A stretch of 64,000 nt of DNA from contig JAEXSP010000004.1 in the NCBI GenBank assembly GCA_023453795.1, positions 124,001 to 188,000 on the forward strand, read 5' to 3'. Shown piece by piece: positions 50,752 through 59,950 of this stretch; within the stretch, counting starts at the first letter, position 1; each line of letters opens with the position of its first letter. The stretch comes from Bacillota bacterium. Its GTDB lineage: Bacteria > Bacillota > Clostridia > Acetivibrionales > JAEXSP01. The notes beneath the pieces were generated by a model. The model had not been told where the DNA came from. It searched no databases and saw nothing but the letters and a program-made list of their open reading frames with translations. Position numbers and translations under genes: made by a program.

Positions 50752-52461
50752 ATGACAAAAAGGTTAAAATGGCTGACTATGAAAAGATGTTCGGTATTTA
50801 TTGCAGGATTAATTGCGTTAATGGTATTTCAAGGGACAGTATATGCTGCATCAGCATTCATTGACTACTGTACAGCAACACCGATTATAGAGTCCCTGTC
50901 TTCTACCTGCTGGGGCGCTGCAGATGTAGGTCCCCGTGATCAATCAAATGGATTGGAAGACAGAACCATGTCAAAGTATTGTTATTGGGATGGGGGAATA
51001 ATCAAGGGGCCTGACGGCAAGTATCATATGTTTGCAAGCCGATGGGATCAGAGTGCCGGCCACAACGGATGGTTCGGCTCTGTCGCCGTACATGCTACAA
51101 GCTCTAACCTGTATGGGCCTTATACCGATCAGGGTATGTGCTGGCCGAACGATCAGGGTGGTAAAGGCCATAATGTGGTTCCTTTTCAGTTGAAGGACGG
51201 GCGGTATGCCATACTTGTGAGCGAAACCAGGCGGCCGGCGGATATTTTTGTATCCGATTCCCTAAATGGGCCATGGTCAAAGCTGGGTAGTGTATCGATT
51301 GCTCAAAATGCTTATTCATCCCTTTATACAGCATCTAATGTTTACATTATGCTTCGTCCGGATGGACGTTATGAGTTGATTGAAAGAGATGCAGTAATCG
51401 GTATTGCCGATAACGTATGCGGACCTTACACCATTCAAGGAACTAATATTTATGCAAATACTCCAGGCTGTCCGACGGGTAACATGGAAGATCCTTGTAT
51501 GTGGTACAGTGGCGGTCAGTATCATATTGTTGTCAATAAGTGGGACACTCGTAAGGCATATCACCTCACCTCCAAGGATGGCATCAGCAACTGGAAGCTG
51601 CAATCAGGTTATGCCTTTGACCCGACATCGAATTTTATCCGCTATACGAATGGTACGGCAAATCACTGGAATAAGCTGGAACGTCCTAATGTATACATGG
51701 AGAACGGTCATGTGGTTGCGATGACACTGGCAGCAATAGATGTTGCTAAAGATAAGGAACTCGGCAACGACAAACATGGCAGCAAGGTTATTGTAATTCC
51801 ATTTGACGGTGCAGGTTTGGATTTAGGCGGCGGTCCTATATCACCTTTTACAAAGGTTGAAGCAGAGAGATACGATGACCAATCGGGGATCCAAACTGAA
51901 TCCTGTTCAGATACAAACGGAGGGGATGATGTCGGTTATATCGAGAATGGTGATTATGCAGTATACAATAATGTCGATTTTGGAACCGGAGCAACTAGTT
52001 TTCAGGCAAGAGTAGCCAGCAATAATGCAAACGGCGGAAAGATAGAAATAAGGCTTGATAGTGCTACCGGTACATTAGCAGGTACTTGTCCGGTTGCCTC
52101 GACTGGGGGCTGGCAGACTTGGGCCGATGTTAACTGCAAAATTGACAAGGTAAGCGGGAAACATGACCTATACCTGAAGTTTACAGGCGGAAGCAGCTAC
52201 CTTTTCAACGTTAACTGGTTTGTATTCGGTAAAGAAGAAGCGCCTGTAACTGTAGGAGATCTGAACGGAGATACCTATGTTGATGCAATGGACTTTGCAT
52301 TGATGAAAATGTATCTTCTAGGCTCGATTAAAGATTTTCCTGTGGATAATGACCTTCAGGCTGCGGATGTGAATCTTGATAAAGCTGTAGATGCACTTGA
52401 CTTTGCTGTATTCAAGCAATACCTGCTGCATGCTATACCGGAATTGCCTTATAATCCGTAA
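50752..52461 (+). CDS. Cellulosomal five-bladed beta-propeller glycosidase-like protein (unassigned): SP-propeller-CBM6-dockerin
   Basis: A 569-residue secreted protein. The signal peptide ends near VYA (32). The catalytic-position domain (about 35-370) looks like a GH43/GH32-type propeller, with repeating blade elements GPDGKYHMFASRWD, LKDGRYAILVSETRR, RPDGRYELIERDAV, MEDPCMWYSGGQYHIVVNK and ERPNVYMENGHVVAM. Acidic residues in CYWDGG, NMEDPC and LERPN are candidate catalytic groups, but the spacing does not match the other GH43 proteins here, so no family is assigned. CBM6 (about 375-495) starts FTKVEAERYDDQSG; the dockerin has LNGDTYVDAMDFALMKMYLL. ATG 50752 follows GAAAGGAGAG. The genomic setting suggests action on a hemicellulose side chain. 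Confidence 0.7.
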   Translation: MTKRLKWLTMKRCSVFIAGLIALMVFQGTVYAASAFIDYCTATPIIESLSSTCWGAADVGPRDQSNGLEDRTMSKYCYWDGGIIKGPDGKYHMFASRWDQSAGHNGWFGSVAVHATSSNLYGPYTDQGMCWPNDQGGKGHNVVPFQLKDGRYAILVSETRRPADIFVSDSLNGPWSKLGSVSIAQNAYSSLYTASNVYIMLRPDGRYELIERDAVIGIADNVCGPYTIQGTNIYANTPGCPTGNMEDPCMWYSGGQYHIVVNKWDTRKAYHLTSKDGISNWKLQSGYAFDPTSNFIRYTNGTANHWNKLERPNVYMENGHVVAMTLAAIDVAKDKELGNDKHGSKVIVIPFDGAGLDLGGGPISPFTKVEAERYDDQSGIQTESCSDTNGGDDVGYIENGDYAVYNNVDFGTGATSFQARVASNNANGGKIEIRLDSATGTLAGTCPVASTGGWQTWADVNCKIDKVSGKHDLYLKFTGGSSYLFNVNWFVFGKEEAPVTVGDLNGDTYVDAMDFALMKMYLLGSIKDFPVDNDLQAADVNLDKAVDALDFAVFKQYLLHAIPELPYNP

Positions 52462-52480
52462 AGATAATCAGTTCTTAAGG

Positions 52481-52542
52481 GTGATTCCTTCCGGTCGGGA
52501 AAATCAAATCTTATAAGGTTTTGTTTCCCGGCCGGAAATCAC
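52481..52542 (+). promoter_or_regulatory. Strong intergenic hairpin before the GH62 gene
   Basis: TTCCGGTCGGGAAA pairs with TTTCCCGGCCGGAA (14 bp with one G-T pair) around a ~21-base loop, and GTGAT (52481-52485) with ATCAC (52538-52542) extends the base. No clear T tract follows. It is the strongest hairpin inside the dockerin cluster. Confidence 0.6.
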
Positions 52543-52663
52543 TATTTTAAATGAGAAATTTTGTGCAATAATAAACTGCTGCATTTCAGGTTTTAAGTAA
52601 ATGAAACTTGAAGTAAACGGTTTATTGTATTTTGCAAAATCCATAAAAAGGAAGGGAAGAATT

Positions 52664-54295
52664 ATGAGAAAGTTAATGAAAAGAGGTTTATCAATTATTA
52701 CCGGATTTGTTTTAACACTGTCATTAATCGGACCTGCAGCTAGTGCAGAACCGATTGCCAATCCGTCGTGGACAGTTGATGATCCGGTTGTTTTTCACGG
52801 ACAGTGCCTGCCGTATGATTATTATGCAGCAAAAGACCCGACAATTGTTTACTACAACGGCAAATATCTGGTTTATTACACCGGCGCAAATCAAAGCGGC
52901 GGATGGCAGATGTGCTTTACGTCTGCATCTACGGTTGCCGAACTGAAAACAGCAAAACGCACCTATATGAGTAAAATCGGTGAAAGCTATTTCTGCGCAC
53001 CCGAATTATTCTATTACGAGCCTCAGAAATTATGGTATCTTGTTTACCAGGACGGAACTTATGGTGCAGCTTATTCAACATCTACAGATCCGACTGACCC
53101 CAATTCATGGGCTGGGCCTAAATCCTTCGGTATATCCGGAAATATGGGCTGGGATTATTATATAATCTGCGACGATCAAAATGCTTATATGTACAATACA
53201 CCAAGTGATGGTTCTGGCAAATTGTATATGCGCAAGACCTCCCTTGCAAATTTCCCTAAAGGCTGGGGTAGCCCAACAGTTGCCTGCTCTAACGTTTTTG
53301 AAGCAGCGGCAGTCTATAAAAGTCTTGCCGACGGTCAGTACTATCTGCTTGTAGAAGCCATGATAGACGGAAGAAGCTATGAGTTGTTCAAATCTTCCAG
53401 TGCCGGGGGTCCATGGACACTGGTTAATAATAAATGGGCAACAAAGGGTAATCTTACCAAATACAATGGGACTAAGTGGACAACTAACGTTTCACACGGC
53501 GAATTAATCCGTGCAGGTTACAACCAGAAGCTTGAAATTAATGACATCAACAAGGTTGATTTCTTCATCCAGGGTACTACAAACATGTCGGGTGAATACC
53601 AACAGATTAAATGGGATTTGGGCCTTATCAGAAATTACACCCCGGGTCCTATTCAAGATCCAGACCCGATATCGGCCTTTAATAAAATTGAAGCAGAAAA
53701 TTACAGCATCCAATCGGGAGTCGATACCGAAACCTGTACAGATACCGATGGCGGACAGGATGTTGGATATATCGAGAACGGTGATTATATAGCATTCAAA
53801 AATGTTGATTTCGGCACCGGTGCTACAGGCTTCCAAGCCAGAGTAGCCAGTGCGACCAGCGGAGGAAAGATTGAGCTCCATCTTGACAGTATTTCCGGTA
53901 CTTTAGTAGGGACATGTTCAGTTGCAGGAACCAGCGGATGGCAGGCTTGGACCGATGTAAAATGCAATGTCAGCGGAGCAACCGGAAAACATGACTTATA
54001 TCTCAAATTTACCGGCGATAGCGGATACTTATTTAACTTTAACTGGTTCAAATTCTCCGCTTTACCAACTACTATTGTAGGAGATCTTGATGGAGATACC
54101 CGTGTGGATGCGATGGACTTTGCATTGATGAAAATGTATATGCTTGGTTCAATCAAGGATTTTCCAGTAGAAAATGACATTGTAGCTGCGGATCTGAATG
54201 CTGACAAGGCAATTGACGCACTTGATTTTGCCGTATTCAAGCAGTACCTGCTGGGAAGTATAAAAACATTACCATATATTCCTTCAGCACAATAA
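52664..54295 (+). CDS. Cellulosomal GH62 alpha-L-arabinofuranosidase: SP-GH62-CBM6-dockerin
   Basis: A 543-residue secreted arabinofuranosidase that removes single arabinose units from xylan. The signal peptide ends near AASA (28). The GH62 propeller (about 30-330) shows AAKDPTIVYYNGKYLVYY with base Asp58, CAPELFYYEPQKLWYLVYQ, Asp164 in GWDYYIICDD, acid Glu213 in VFEAAAVYKS, and SHGELIRAGYNQKLEI. CBM6 (about 340-465) starts FNKIEAENYSIQSG. The dockerin is the LDGDTRVDAMDFALMKMYML type, and its DNA is nearly identical to that of the GH30 gene, down to the same SIKTLPYIPSAQ tail. ATG 52664 follows AAGGAAGGG. Its signal peptide resembles that of the CE6 protein at 62572. Confidence 0.93.
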   Translation: MRKLMKRGLSIITGFVLTLSLIGPAASAEPIANPSWTVDDPVVFHGQCLPYDYYAAKDPTIVYYNGKYLVYYTGANQSGGWQMCFTSASTVAELKTAKRTYMSKIGESYFCAPELFYYEPQKLWYLVYQDGTYGAAYSTSTDPTDPNSWAGPKSFGISGNMGWDYYIICDDQNAYMYNTPSDGSGKLYMRKTSLANFPKGWGSPTVACSNVFEAAAVYKSLADGQYYLLVEAMIDGRSYELFKSSSAGGPWTLVNNKWATKGNLTKYNGTKWTTNVSHGELIRAGYNQKLEINDINKVDFFIQGTTNMSGEYQQIKWDLGLIRNYTPGPIQDPDPISAFNKIEAENYSIQSGVDTETCTDTDGGQDVGYIENGDYIAFKNVDFGTGATGFQARVASATSGGKIELHLDSISGTLVGTCSVAGTSGWQAWTDVKCNVSGATGKHDLYLKFTGDSGYLFNFNWFKFSALPTTIVGDLDGDTRVDAMDFALMKMYMLGSIKDFPVENDIVAADLNADKAIDALDFAVFKQYLLGSIKTLPYIPSAQ

Positions 54296-54338
54296 TAAGC
54301 TACTTAATTTCAGATTGAATTGTTAGCGGCAGTATGAT

Positions 54339-54377
54339 TAATATTCGGCACTGCACCAAATGTGGTGCCGAATATTA
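54339..54377 (+). terminator. Perfect 13-bp hairpin after the GH62 gene
   Basis: TAATATTCGGCAC (54339-54351) pairs perfectly with GTGCCGAATATTA (54365-54377) around a 13-base loop. No T run follows. The remaining ~225 bases up to the GH31 start contain no supportable gene; one unanchored frame from about 54390 looks like a decayed signal peptide (HSFAVILSCFVVPAFA). Confidence 0.5.
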
Positions 54378-54602
54378 AAATCTTTGTATAACTTATGCAA
54401 TAAAACACAGCTTTGCTGTTATTCTTTCCTGCTTTGTCGTACCTGCTTTTGCAAGTCAAAACAGGACTATAAAAGCAGTCCTCCGGCAGGTTACCGTATA
54501 AACCTTAAAGATAGAGAGAAAAAAAGTTTTTTCCCGACTGTGAAGCTAACAAACCTTGTAGAACTGCGGAATTAGGATCCAATGGAGAAAGTAGGTATGC
54601 TA

Positions 54603-57600
54603 ATGAAAATTATAAAAAAAATCCTGGTTTGTCTTTTAGCCCTTGGCATAGTCTTTTCAGGGGTTGGACCACTAAAGGTGTCACGGGTACAGGCTTTGTC
54701 AGTAGGAAGCTACATAACTGATGCGAACGGGGTTACATTTACTATGAACACCGGTTGTATGAGATTGCAGGTGTGTAAGGAAGATATTATCAGAGTGCAA
54801 TATACCACGGCTTCTTCCATACCTGCCAAAACATCATTGTCCGTTAATAAGGTCTGGTCAGCACCCGATTTTAGCGTCTCGGAAAATGCGGGTACAGTGA
54901 CTATTGCTACCTCACGAATGAAGGCTAAGGTCAACAGGAGTAACGGTTCAATCAGCTATACCGATCTGAATGACAATATTATCTTGTCGGAAGACAGTAC
55001 ATACAGTAAAACCATGACGTCGGCAACTGTCGAGGGAGTCAGCACCAATAAGATCGAAACTTTGTTTAACTCACCTGCAGATGAAGCCCTTTATGGACTT
55101 GGTCAGTTTCAGGACAATGTGATTAATCGTAAAGGAACTAAACGGCATATGATAAATGTAAATACTGAGATTTGCATTCCAATGCTGGTTTCCAATAAGG
55201 GTTACGGGATATTTTGGGACAACTATTCAACCTCGGATTTTTACGGAGCCGAATCAAATAATACCAAATACAAATACGTGTCCGAAGCCGGAGATTTGGT
55301 GGATTACTATTTCTTTTACGGCCCCGGTATAGACAAGGTAGTAGCATTATACCGAACAGCTACCGGAGCAGCTCCGTTATTCCCCAAATGGGCCTACGGA
55401 CTTTTCCAATCAAAGGACAAGTATACCAGCCAGTCGGAGCTGCTTGCCGTCAAGGACGGGTATAGGAATAACAAGATTCCGTTGGATTGTATTGTTCAGG
55501 ATTGGGATTACTGGACTCCATATACATGGGGGTCGCATTTTATGGATGAATCGCGCTATCCAGATCCGGAAGCACTTATGAACAATCTGCATAATGCCAA
55601 TGTTCACGGGATGATATCCATCTGGCCGGAGTATGAATACACAAGCACACCTCGCAAGACAGGGGATCAAGATAACTATAATGCTCTGAACGCTATAGGG
55701 GCGTTGTTTCCAAGCGGAGGCAATCACCATTTTTATGATACTTTGAACCCAAACGCAAGGACTCTTGTATACAAGCAGATTTTTGACCGCCTTTTGGGTA
55801 AATACGGCTGGGACGGAATATGGGCAGATAATACCGAACCGCAGCCATATCCTGATTCTGTAAATATGAGGACTGTCAATACCGCTCTTGGTAAAGGAGC
55901 ATTATACATCAACGCTTATCCTCTGGGCCACAGTCAGGCGTTGTATGAAGGCTGGCGCAAGATCGGTCCGAACCAGAAACGTGTCTTTGTCCTTACCCGC
56001 AGCGGGTTTGCCGGTCAGCAGCGTTATGGAACCACTTGCTGGTCAGGAGATATAAACTGTGATTTTGCCACCTTTGCAAAACAAATACCTGCCGGACTGA
56101 ATTATTCGATAGCAGGTATGCCTTACTGGACTACTGATATCGGCGGTTATTGGGGGCATCCGGGTCGTGTGGACTGGTCCACAGCAGCTAATAACGAGCT
56201 GTTTACCCGCTGGTTCCAGTATGGAGCTTTTTGTCCGGTTTTCCGCATCCATGGAGGCGGTTCAAGAGAATTGTACGGTAACCAGTGGAGTGCCGCTACC
56301 AAGGCCAACCTCCTCACCATTGACAATTTGCGCTACCGTTTGATGCCCTATACGTATTCGTTAGCATGGAAAGTCACTAATGAAGGTTACAGCATAATGC
56401 GTCCTTTAGTTTTTGATTATCAGAATGATTCAAATGTGTTTAATATTCAAGATCAATTCTTATATGGCTCAGCTTTCCTTGTTAATCCGGTTGTCACCGC
56501 CGGTGCAACCAGCCGGTCTGTGTACCTTCCTTCAGGGACATGGTATGATTTCTGGACAGGTTCAACAGTTAACGGAGGGAGCAAAATAACAGCAAACGCG
56601 CCTTTGAGTCAGATACCTCTATTTGTAAAGGCAGGTTCGATTGTTCCCATGGGCCCGAATATTCAATATGCGGAAGAAAGTATTGATCCGTTGGAAATTC
56701 GCATATACAAAGGCCAAAACGGGTCTTTCACACTCTATGAGGATGAGGGTGATACCTATAATTATGAAAACGGCAAGTACTCTCAAATTCCGTTTACCTG
56801 GAACGAGGCTACCCAGGAGTTAACAATCGGAGCAAGGACAGGAAGCTATAACGGTATGCCGGCTAATAGAAAGTTTAATATTGTATGGGTGACCCCCAAT
56901 CATGGTAATGGCGTCAATGTCAGTGCTGCTGATAAAGCGGTCAGCTATGATGGTACACAGGTCGTTGTAAGCAGTCCGGAATCAGAACCGATTTCAGCTT
57001 TTTCGCAGATCGAAGCCGAAAGCTTCACCACCCAGTCCGGAATCCAAACTGAAACTTGTTCAGATACAGACGGCGGGCTGGATGTCGGGTATATTGAGAA
57101 CGGGGATTATGCAGTTTATAAGAATATCGACTTCAGTACCGGTATATCAGGCTTTGAAGCCAGAGTAGCAAGCTATACCAGCGGAGGCAGTATTGAGATC
57201 AGGCTTGATAAAGCTGACGGTACTCTTGTAGGTACTTGTTCGGTCGCAGGAACCGGAGGATGGCAGACTTGGGCTGATGCCAAATGCAACGCCATAGGGG
57301 CAACCGGAAAACATGACTTATACCTTAAGTTTACAGGGGGAAGCGGTTATTTATTCAACCTTAACCGGTTCAAATTCTTACCGGCAGCGGGTGTTATTGT
57401 AGGAGATCTTGATGGAGATACCCGTGTAGATGCGATGGACTTTGCATTGATGAAAATGTATATGCTTGGTTCAATCAAGGACTTCCCGGTAGAAAATGAC
57501 CTTGTGGCTGCGGATCTGAATGCTGACAAGGCAATTGACGCACTTGATTTTGCGGTTTTCAAGCAATACCTTCTGGGTACTGTTAAGGAATTGCCTTATA

Positions 57601-57611
57601 CCGCACAATAA
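54603..57611 (+). CDS. Cellulosomal GH31 alpha-glycosidase (probable alpha-xylosidase): SP-GH31-CBM6-dockerin
   Basis: A 1002-residue secreted GH31 enzyme, the largest of the cluster. The signal peptide ends near VQA (about 31). GH31 (about 35-790) shows EALYGLGQFQDN, FPKWAYGLFQSKDKY, QDWDYW, the nucleophile Asp409 in GIWADNTEP and the acid/base Asp483 in CWSGDINCDF, then GMPYWTTDIGGYWG and CPVFRIHGGG. The K-x-Y-x-S-Q segment and loop pattern favour alpha-xylosidase over alpha-glucosidase, which would fit xyloglucan, but this is not proven. CBM6 (about 795-930) starts FSQIEAESFTTQSG; the dockerin is the LDGDTRVDAMDF type. Start is uncertain: ATG 54603 follows GTAGG, while ATG 54582 and 54597 are in frame upstream. 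Confidence 0.9.
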   Translation: MKIIKKILVCLLALGIVFSGVGPLKVSRVQALSVGSYITDANGVTFTMNTGCMRLQVCKEDIIRVQYTTASSIPAKTSLSVNKVWSAPDFSVSENAGTVTIATSRMKAKVNRSNGSISYTDLNDNIILSEDSTYSKTMTSATVEGVSTNKIETLFNSPADEALYGLGQFQDNVINRKGTKRHMINVNTEICIPMLVSNKGYGIFWDNYSTSDFYGAESNNTKYKYVSEAGDLVDYYFFYGPGIDKVVALYRTATGAAPLFPKWAYGLFQSKDKYTSQSELLAVKDGYRNNKIPLDCIVQDWDYWTPYTWGSHFMDESRYPDPEALMNNLHNANVHGMISIWPEYEYTSTPRKTGDQDNYNALNAIGALFPSGGNHHFYDTLNPNARTLVYKQIFDRLLGKYGWDGIWADNTEPQPYPDSVNMRTVNTALGKGALYINAYPLGHSQALYEGWRKIGPNQKRVFVLTRSGFAGQQRYGTTCWSGDINCDFATFAKQIPAGLNYSIAGMPYWTTDIGGYWGHPGRVDWSTAANNELFTRWFQYGAFCPVFRIHGGGSRELYGNQWSAATKANLLTIDNLRYRLMPYTYSLAWKVTNEGYSIMRPLVFDYQNDSNVFNIQDQFLYGSAFLVNPVVTAGATSRSVYLPSGTWYDFWTGSTVNGGSKITANAPLSQIPLFVKAGSIVPMGPNIQYAEESIDPLEIRIYKGQNGSFTLYEDEGDTYNYENGKYSQIPFTWNEATQELTIGARTGSYNGMPANRKFNIVWVTPNHGNGVNVSAADKAVSYDGTQVVVSSPESEPISAFSQIEAESFTTQSGIQTETCSDTDGGLDVGYIENGDYAVYKNIDFSTGISGFEARVASYTSGGSIEIRLDKADGTLVGTCSVAGTGGWQTWADAKCNAIGATGKHDLYLKFTGGSGYLFNLNRFKFLPAAGVIVGDLDGDTRVDAMDFALMKMYMLGSIKDFPVENDLVAADLNADKAIDALDFAVFKQYLLGTVKELPYTAQ

Positions 57612-57665
57612 ATTAACTGAACTTATTTAATACCAAAATAAAAATTATGACGGGGGGATTTCAAG

Positions 57666-59876
57666 ATGATAAGTATTAAAAGGTCAATAAAAGAACGCAG
57701 AATAAAAAAAGTTATGACTATCCTGCTGGCATTGTGTATGATAATTTCACAATTGGTAATTGTAAATGCCTACCAGGCTGACAGAGGGGACGGCACCTTC
57801 AACAGCCTGGTTATGTATGCAGACTATCCCGATCCCAGCATAGTCAGGGTCGGTAATTATTTTTATTTGGCATCTTCCACTTTTGTTAATTCACCTGGTT
57901 TGGTTATTTGCAGATCTGAGGATTTGGTTAACTGGGAGATTGTCGGTCATTGCATGGATGTTTTAACCGGCTCGGATTCGTATAATATGACAGGAACGAT
58001 TAAATACGCCGGCGGATGTTTTGCTCCTTCCATAGCATATAAGGGCGATACATTTTACGTGGCGGTTACTATGAATGACGGACAAAGAACCCGTATTTAT
58101 TATGCCAAGGATGTAGCCGGTCCGTGGAAATACAATGAATTAGGCGGAAGCTATTTTGACCCGGCTTTGTTTATCGATACCGACGGTACGCCATATTTGG
58201 CTTTTGGCGGAGCGTGGCAAAACAAGATCAGCATGATACAGTTGAATTCAAGCTTAAGCGCTACAACAGGGTCAGAACGGACAATTCTATCCTATAATAA
58301 TGTCGAGGGGTCACATTTAGTTAAAGCCCAAGGTAAATATTATCTCTTTAATGCCGTTCCTGCACAAAAATTGGTTTGTTCACGTGCATCCAGCGTTTGG
58401 GGGCCTTATGGTGAAACTACTACTCTGTGTACGGCCGGAAAAGGCGGGCATCAGGGTGGTATTGTAGATCTGCCCGACGGAAGCTACTGGGGTTATCTGC
58501 ATCAGGATGACGGGGCAATAGGCCGTCCGACCAGAATCTGCCCTATTACCTGGCAGAATGGCTGGCCGATGTTTGGCAGAGAAGGTCATATAGGCACCGT
58601 TGAAGCTACCTATACAAAACCGATTCAAAATAAACCGATCAAGAATCCGGCAGCTTCCGATGAATTTAATACCAGTACTTTAGGACTTCAGTGGATGTGG
58701 AACCACAATCCGGATAATACAAAATGGTCTTTGACCGGAACATCATTGAGGCTGAAAGCCACTACTGCGTCCAGCTTCTGGAATGCAAGAAACAGCCTGA
58801 CTCAAAAAGGCCAGGGTCTTCAAAGCTCCGGTACAATTAAAATTGACTGCAGTGGCATGCAGTCCGGAGATATATGCGGATTAGGAATGTTAGGTGATCC
58901 GCGCGGATATATAGCTGTAACCGGTAATCCGAAGAGAATTATAATGTCGGAAGAGGATACGGTAAAAGCAACAGTAAGCAATATAACCGCAAATACTTTA
59001 TACTTCAGGATAGAAATGAATTTCAGCAACAAGCTGGCCAAATTTTTCTGGAAAGACAGTGAGGAGAAGAGCTGGCAGCCTCTCGGGACAACAATAACAA
59101 TGGGCTTTGATTGGCAGAACGGCACCTTCCAGGGTGAGCAGTATGCAATTTTGAATTTTAATCCTTCCGCAAGTACGGGCTATATGGATGTTGACTGGTT
59201 CAGATTAAATGATGAACCCGGACCGGACGCTGAACCACCACAACCTATTTCAGCGTTTGAAAAGATTGAAGCAGAGAAATATAACGGCCAGTCAGGAATC
59301 CAGACTGAAACCTGTACAGATACGGATGGCGGACTGGATATTGGATACATTGAGAATGGAGATTATGCTATTTACAAAAATGTTGATTTTGATACGGGCG
59401 CTGCAGGCTTCAAGGCAAGAGTAGCCAGCAATAATGCAAATGGAGGCAAAATTGAGGTCAGGCTTGATAAGATTGACGGCACCTTGATAGGGACTTGTCC
59501 CGTTGCAGGAACAGGCGGCTGGCAGACTTGGACCGATGCAAAATGCAGTATCAGCGGAGTTACCGGAAAACATGACGTATACCTTAAGTTTACGGGAGAA
59601 AGCGATTACTTATTCAACCTGAATTGGTTTGTATTCGATAAAGGCTCAACTACTACTATTGTAGGAGATCTTGATGGAGATACCCGTGTGGATGCAATGG
59701 ACTTTGCATTGATGAAAATGTATATGCTTGGTTCAATCAAGGACTTCCCTGTAGAAAATGACCTTGTGGCTGCGGATCTGAATGCCGACAAGGCAATTGA
59801 CGCACTTGACTTTGCTGTTTTCAAGCAATACCTGCTGGGTAGTATTAAGGTATTGCCTTATGTACCCGAAAATTAG
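57666..59876 (+). CDS. Cellulosomal GH43 with C-terminal beta-sandwich: SP-GH43-(C2)-CBM6-dockerin
   Basis: A 736-residue secreted GH43 enzyme, longer than the other two. The signal peptide ends near VNA (35). Triad residues are Asp56 (ADYPDPSIVRVG), Asp165 (SYFDPALFIDTDG) and Glu214 (NNVEGSHLVKAQG). After the propeller (about 45-325) a beta-sandwich (about 335-515) opens with SDEFNTSTLGLQWMWNHNP, as in beta-xylosidase and arabinofuranosidase subfamilies that carry a GH43_C2 domain. CBM6 (about 525-650) starts FEKIEAEKYNGQSG. The dockerin is the LDGDTRVDAMDF type. GGGGGG lies 7 bases before the ATG. Specificity between xylose and arabinose cannot be fixed by eye. Confidence 0.92.
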   Translation: MISIKRSIKERRIKKVMTILLALCMIISQLVIVNAYQADRGDGTFNSLVMYADYPDPSIVRVGNYFYLASSTFVNSPGLVICRSEDLVNWEIVGHCMDVLTGSDSYNMTGTIKYAGGCFAPSIAYKGDTFYVAVTMNDGQRTRIYYAKDVAGPWKYNELGGSYFDPALFIDTDGTPYLAFGGAWQNKISMIQLNSSLSATTGSERTILSYNNVEGSHLVKAQGKYYLFNAVPAQKLVCSRASSVWGPYGETTTLCTAGKGGHQGGIVDLPDGSYWGYLHQDDGAIGRPTRICPITWQNGWPMFGREGHIGTVEATYTKPIQNKPIKNPAASDEFNTSTLGLQWMWNHNPDNTKWSLTGTSLRLKATTASSFWNARNSLTQKGQGLQSSGTIKIDCSGMQSGDICGLGMLGDPRGYIAVTGNPKRIIMSEEDTVKATVSNITANTLYFRIEMNFSNKLAKFFWKDSEEKSWQPLGTTITMGFDWQNGTFQGEQYAILNFNPSASTGYMDVDWFRLNDEPGPDAEPPQPISAFEKIEAEKYNGQSGIQTETCTDTDGGLDIGYIENGDYAIYKNVDFDTGAAGFKARVASNNANGGKIEVRLDKIDGTLIGTCPVAGTGGWQTWTDAKCSISGVTGKHDVYLKFTGESDYLFNLNWFVFDKGSTTTIVGDLDGDTRVDAMDFALMKMYMLGSIKDFPVENDLVAADLNADKAIDALDFAVFKQYLLGSIKVLPYVPEN

Positions 59877-59950
59877 CGGATAGACTGGAATAGAAGAATA
59901 TTTGTCATGCGGCCGATTTCGAAAGGGATGCCAAAGGGAGGCTTAGTATT

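Noticed and set aside
54360..54575. 71-codon plus-strand frame between GH62 and GH31
   Set aside because: Starts inside a hairpin arm, no ribosome-binding site, Cys- and Lys-rich sequence with no family likeness.
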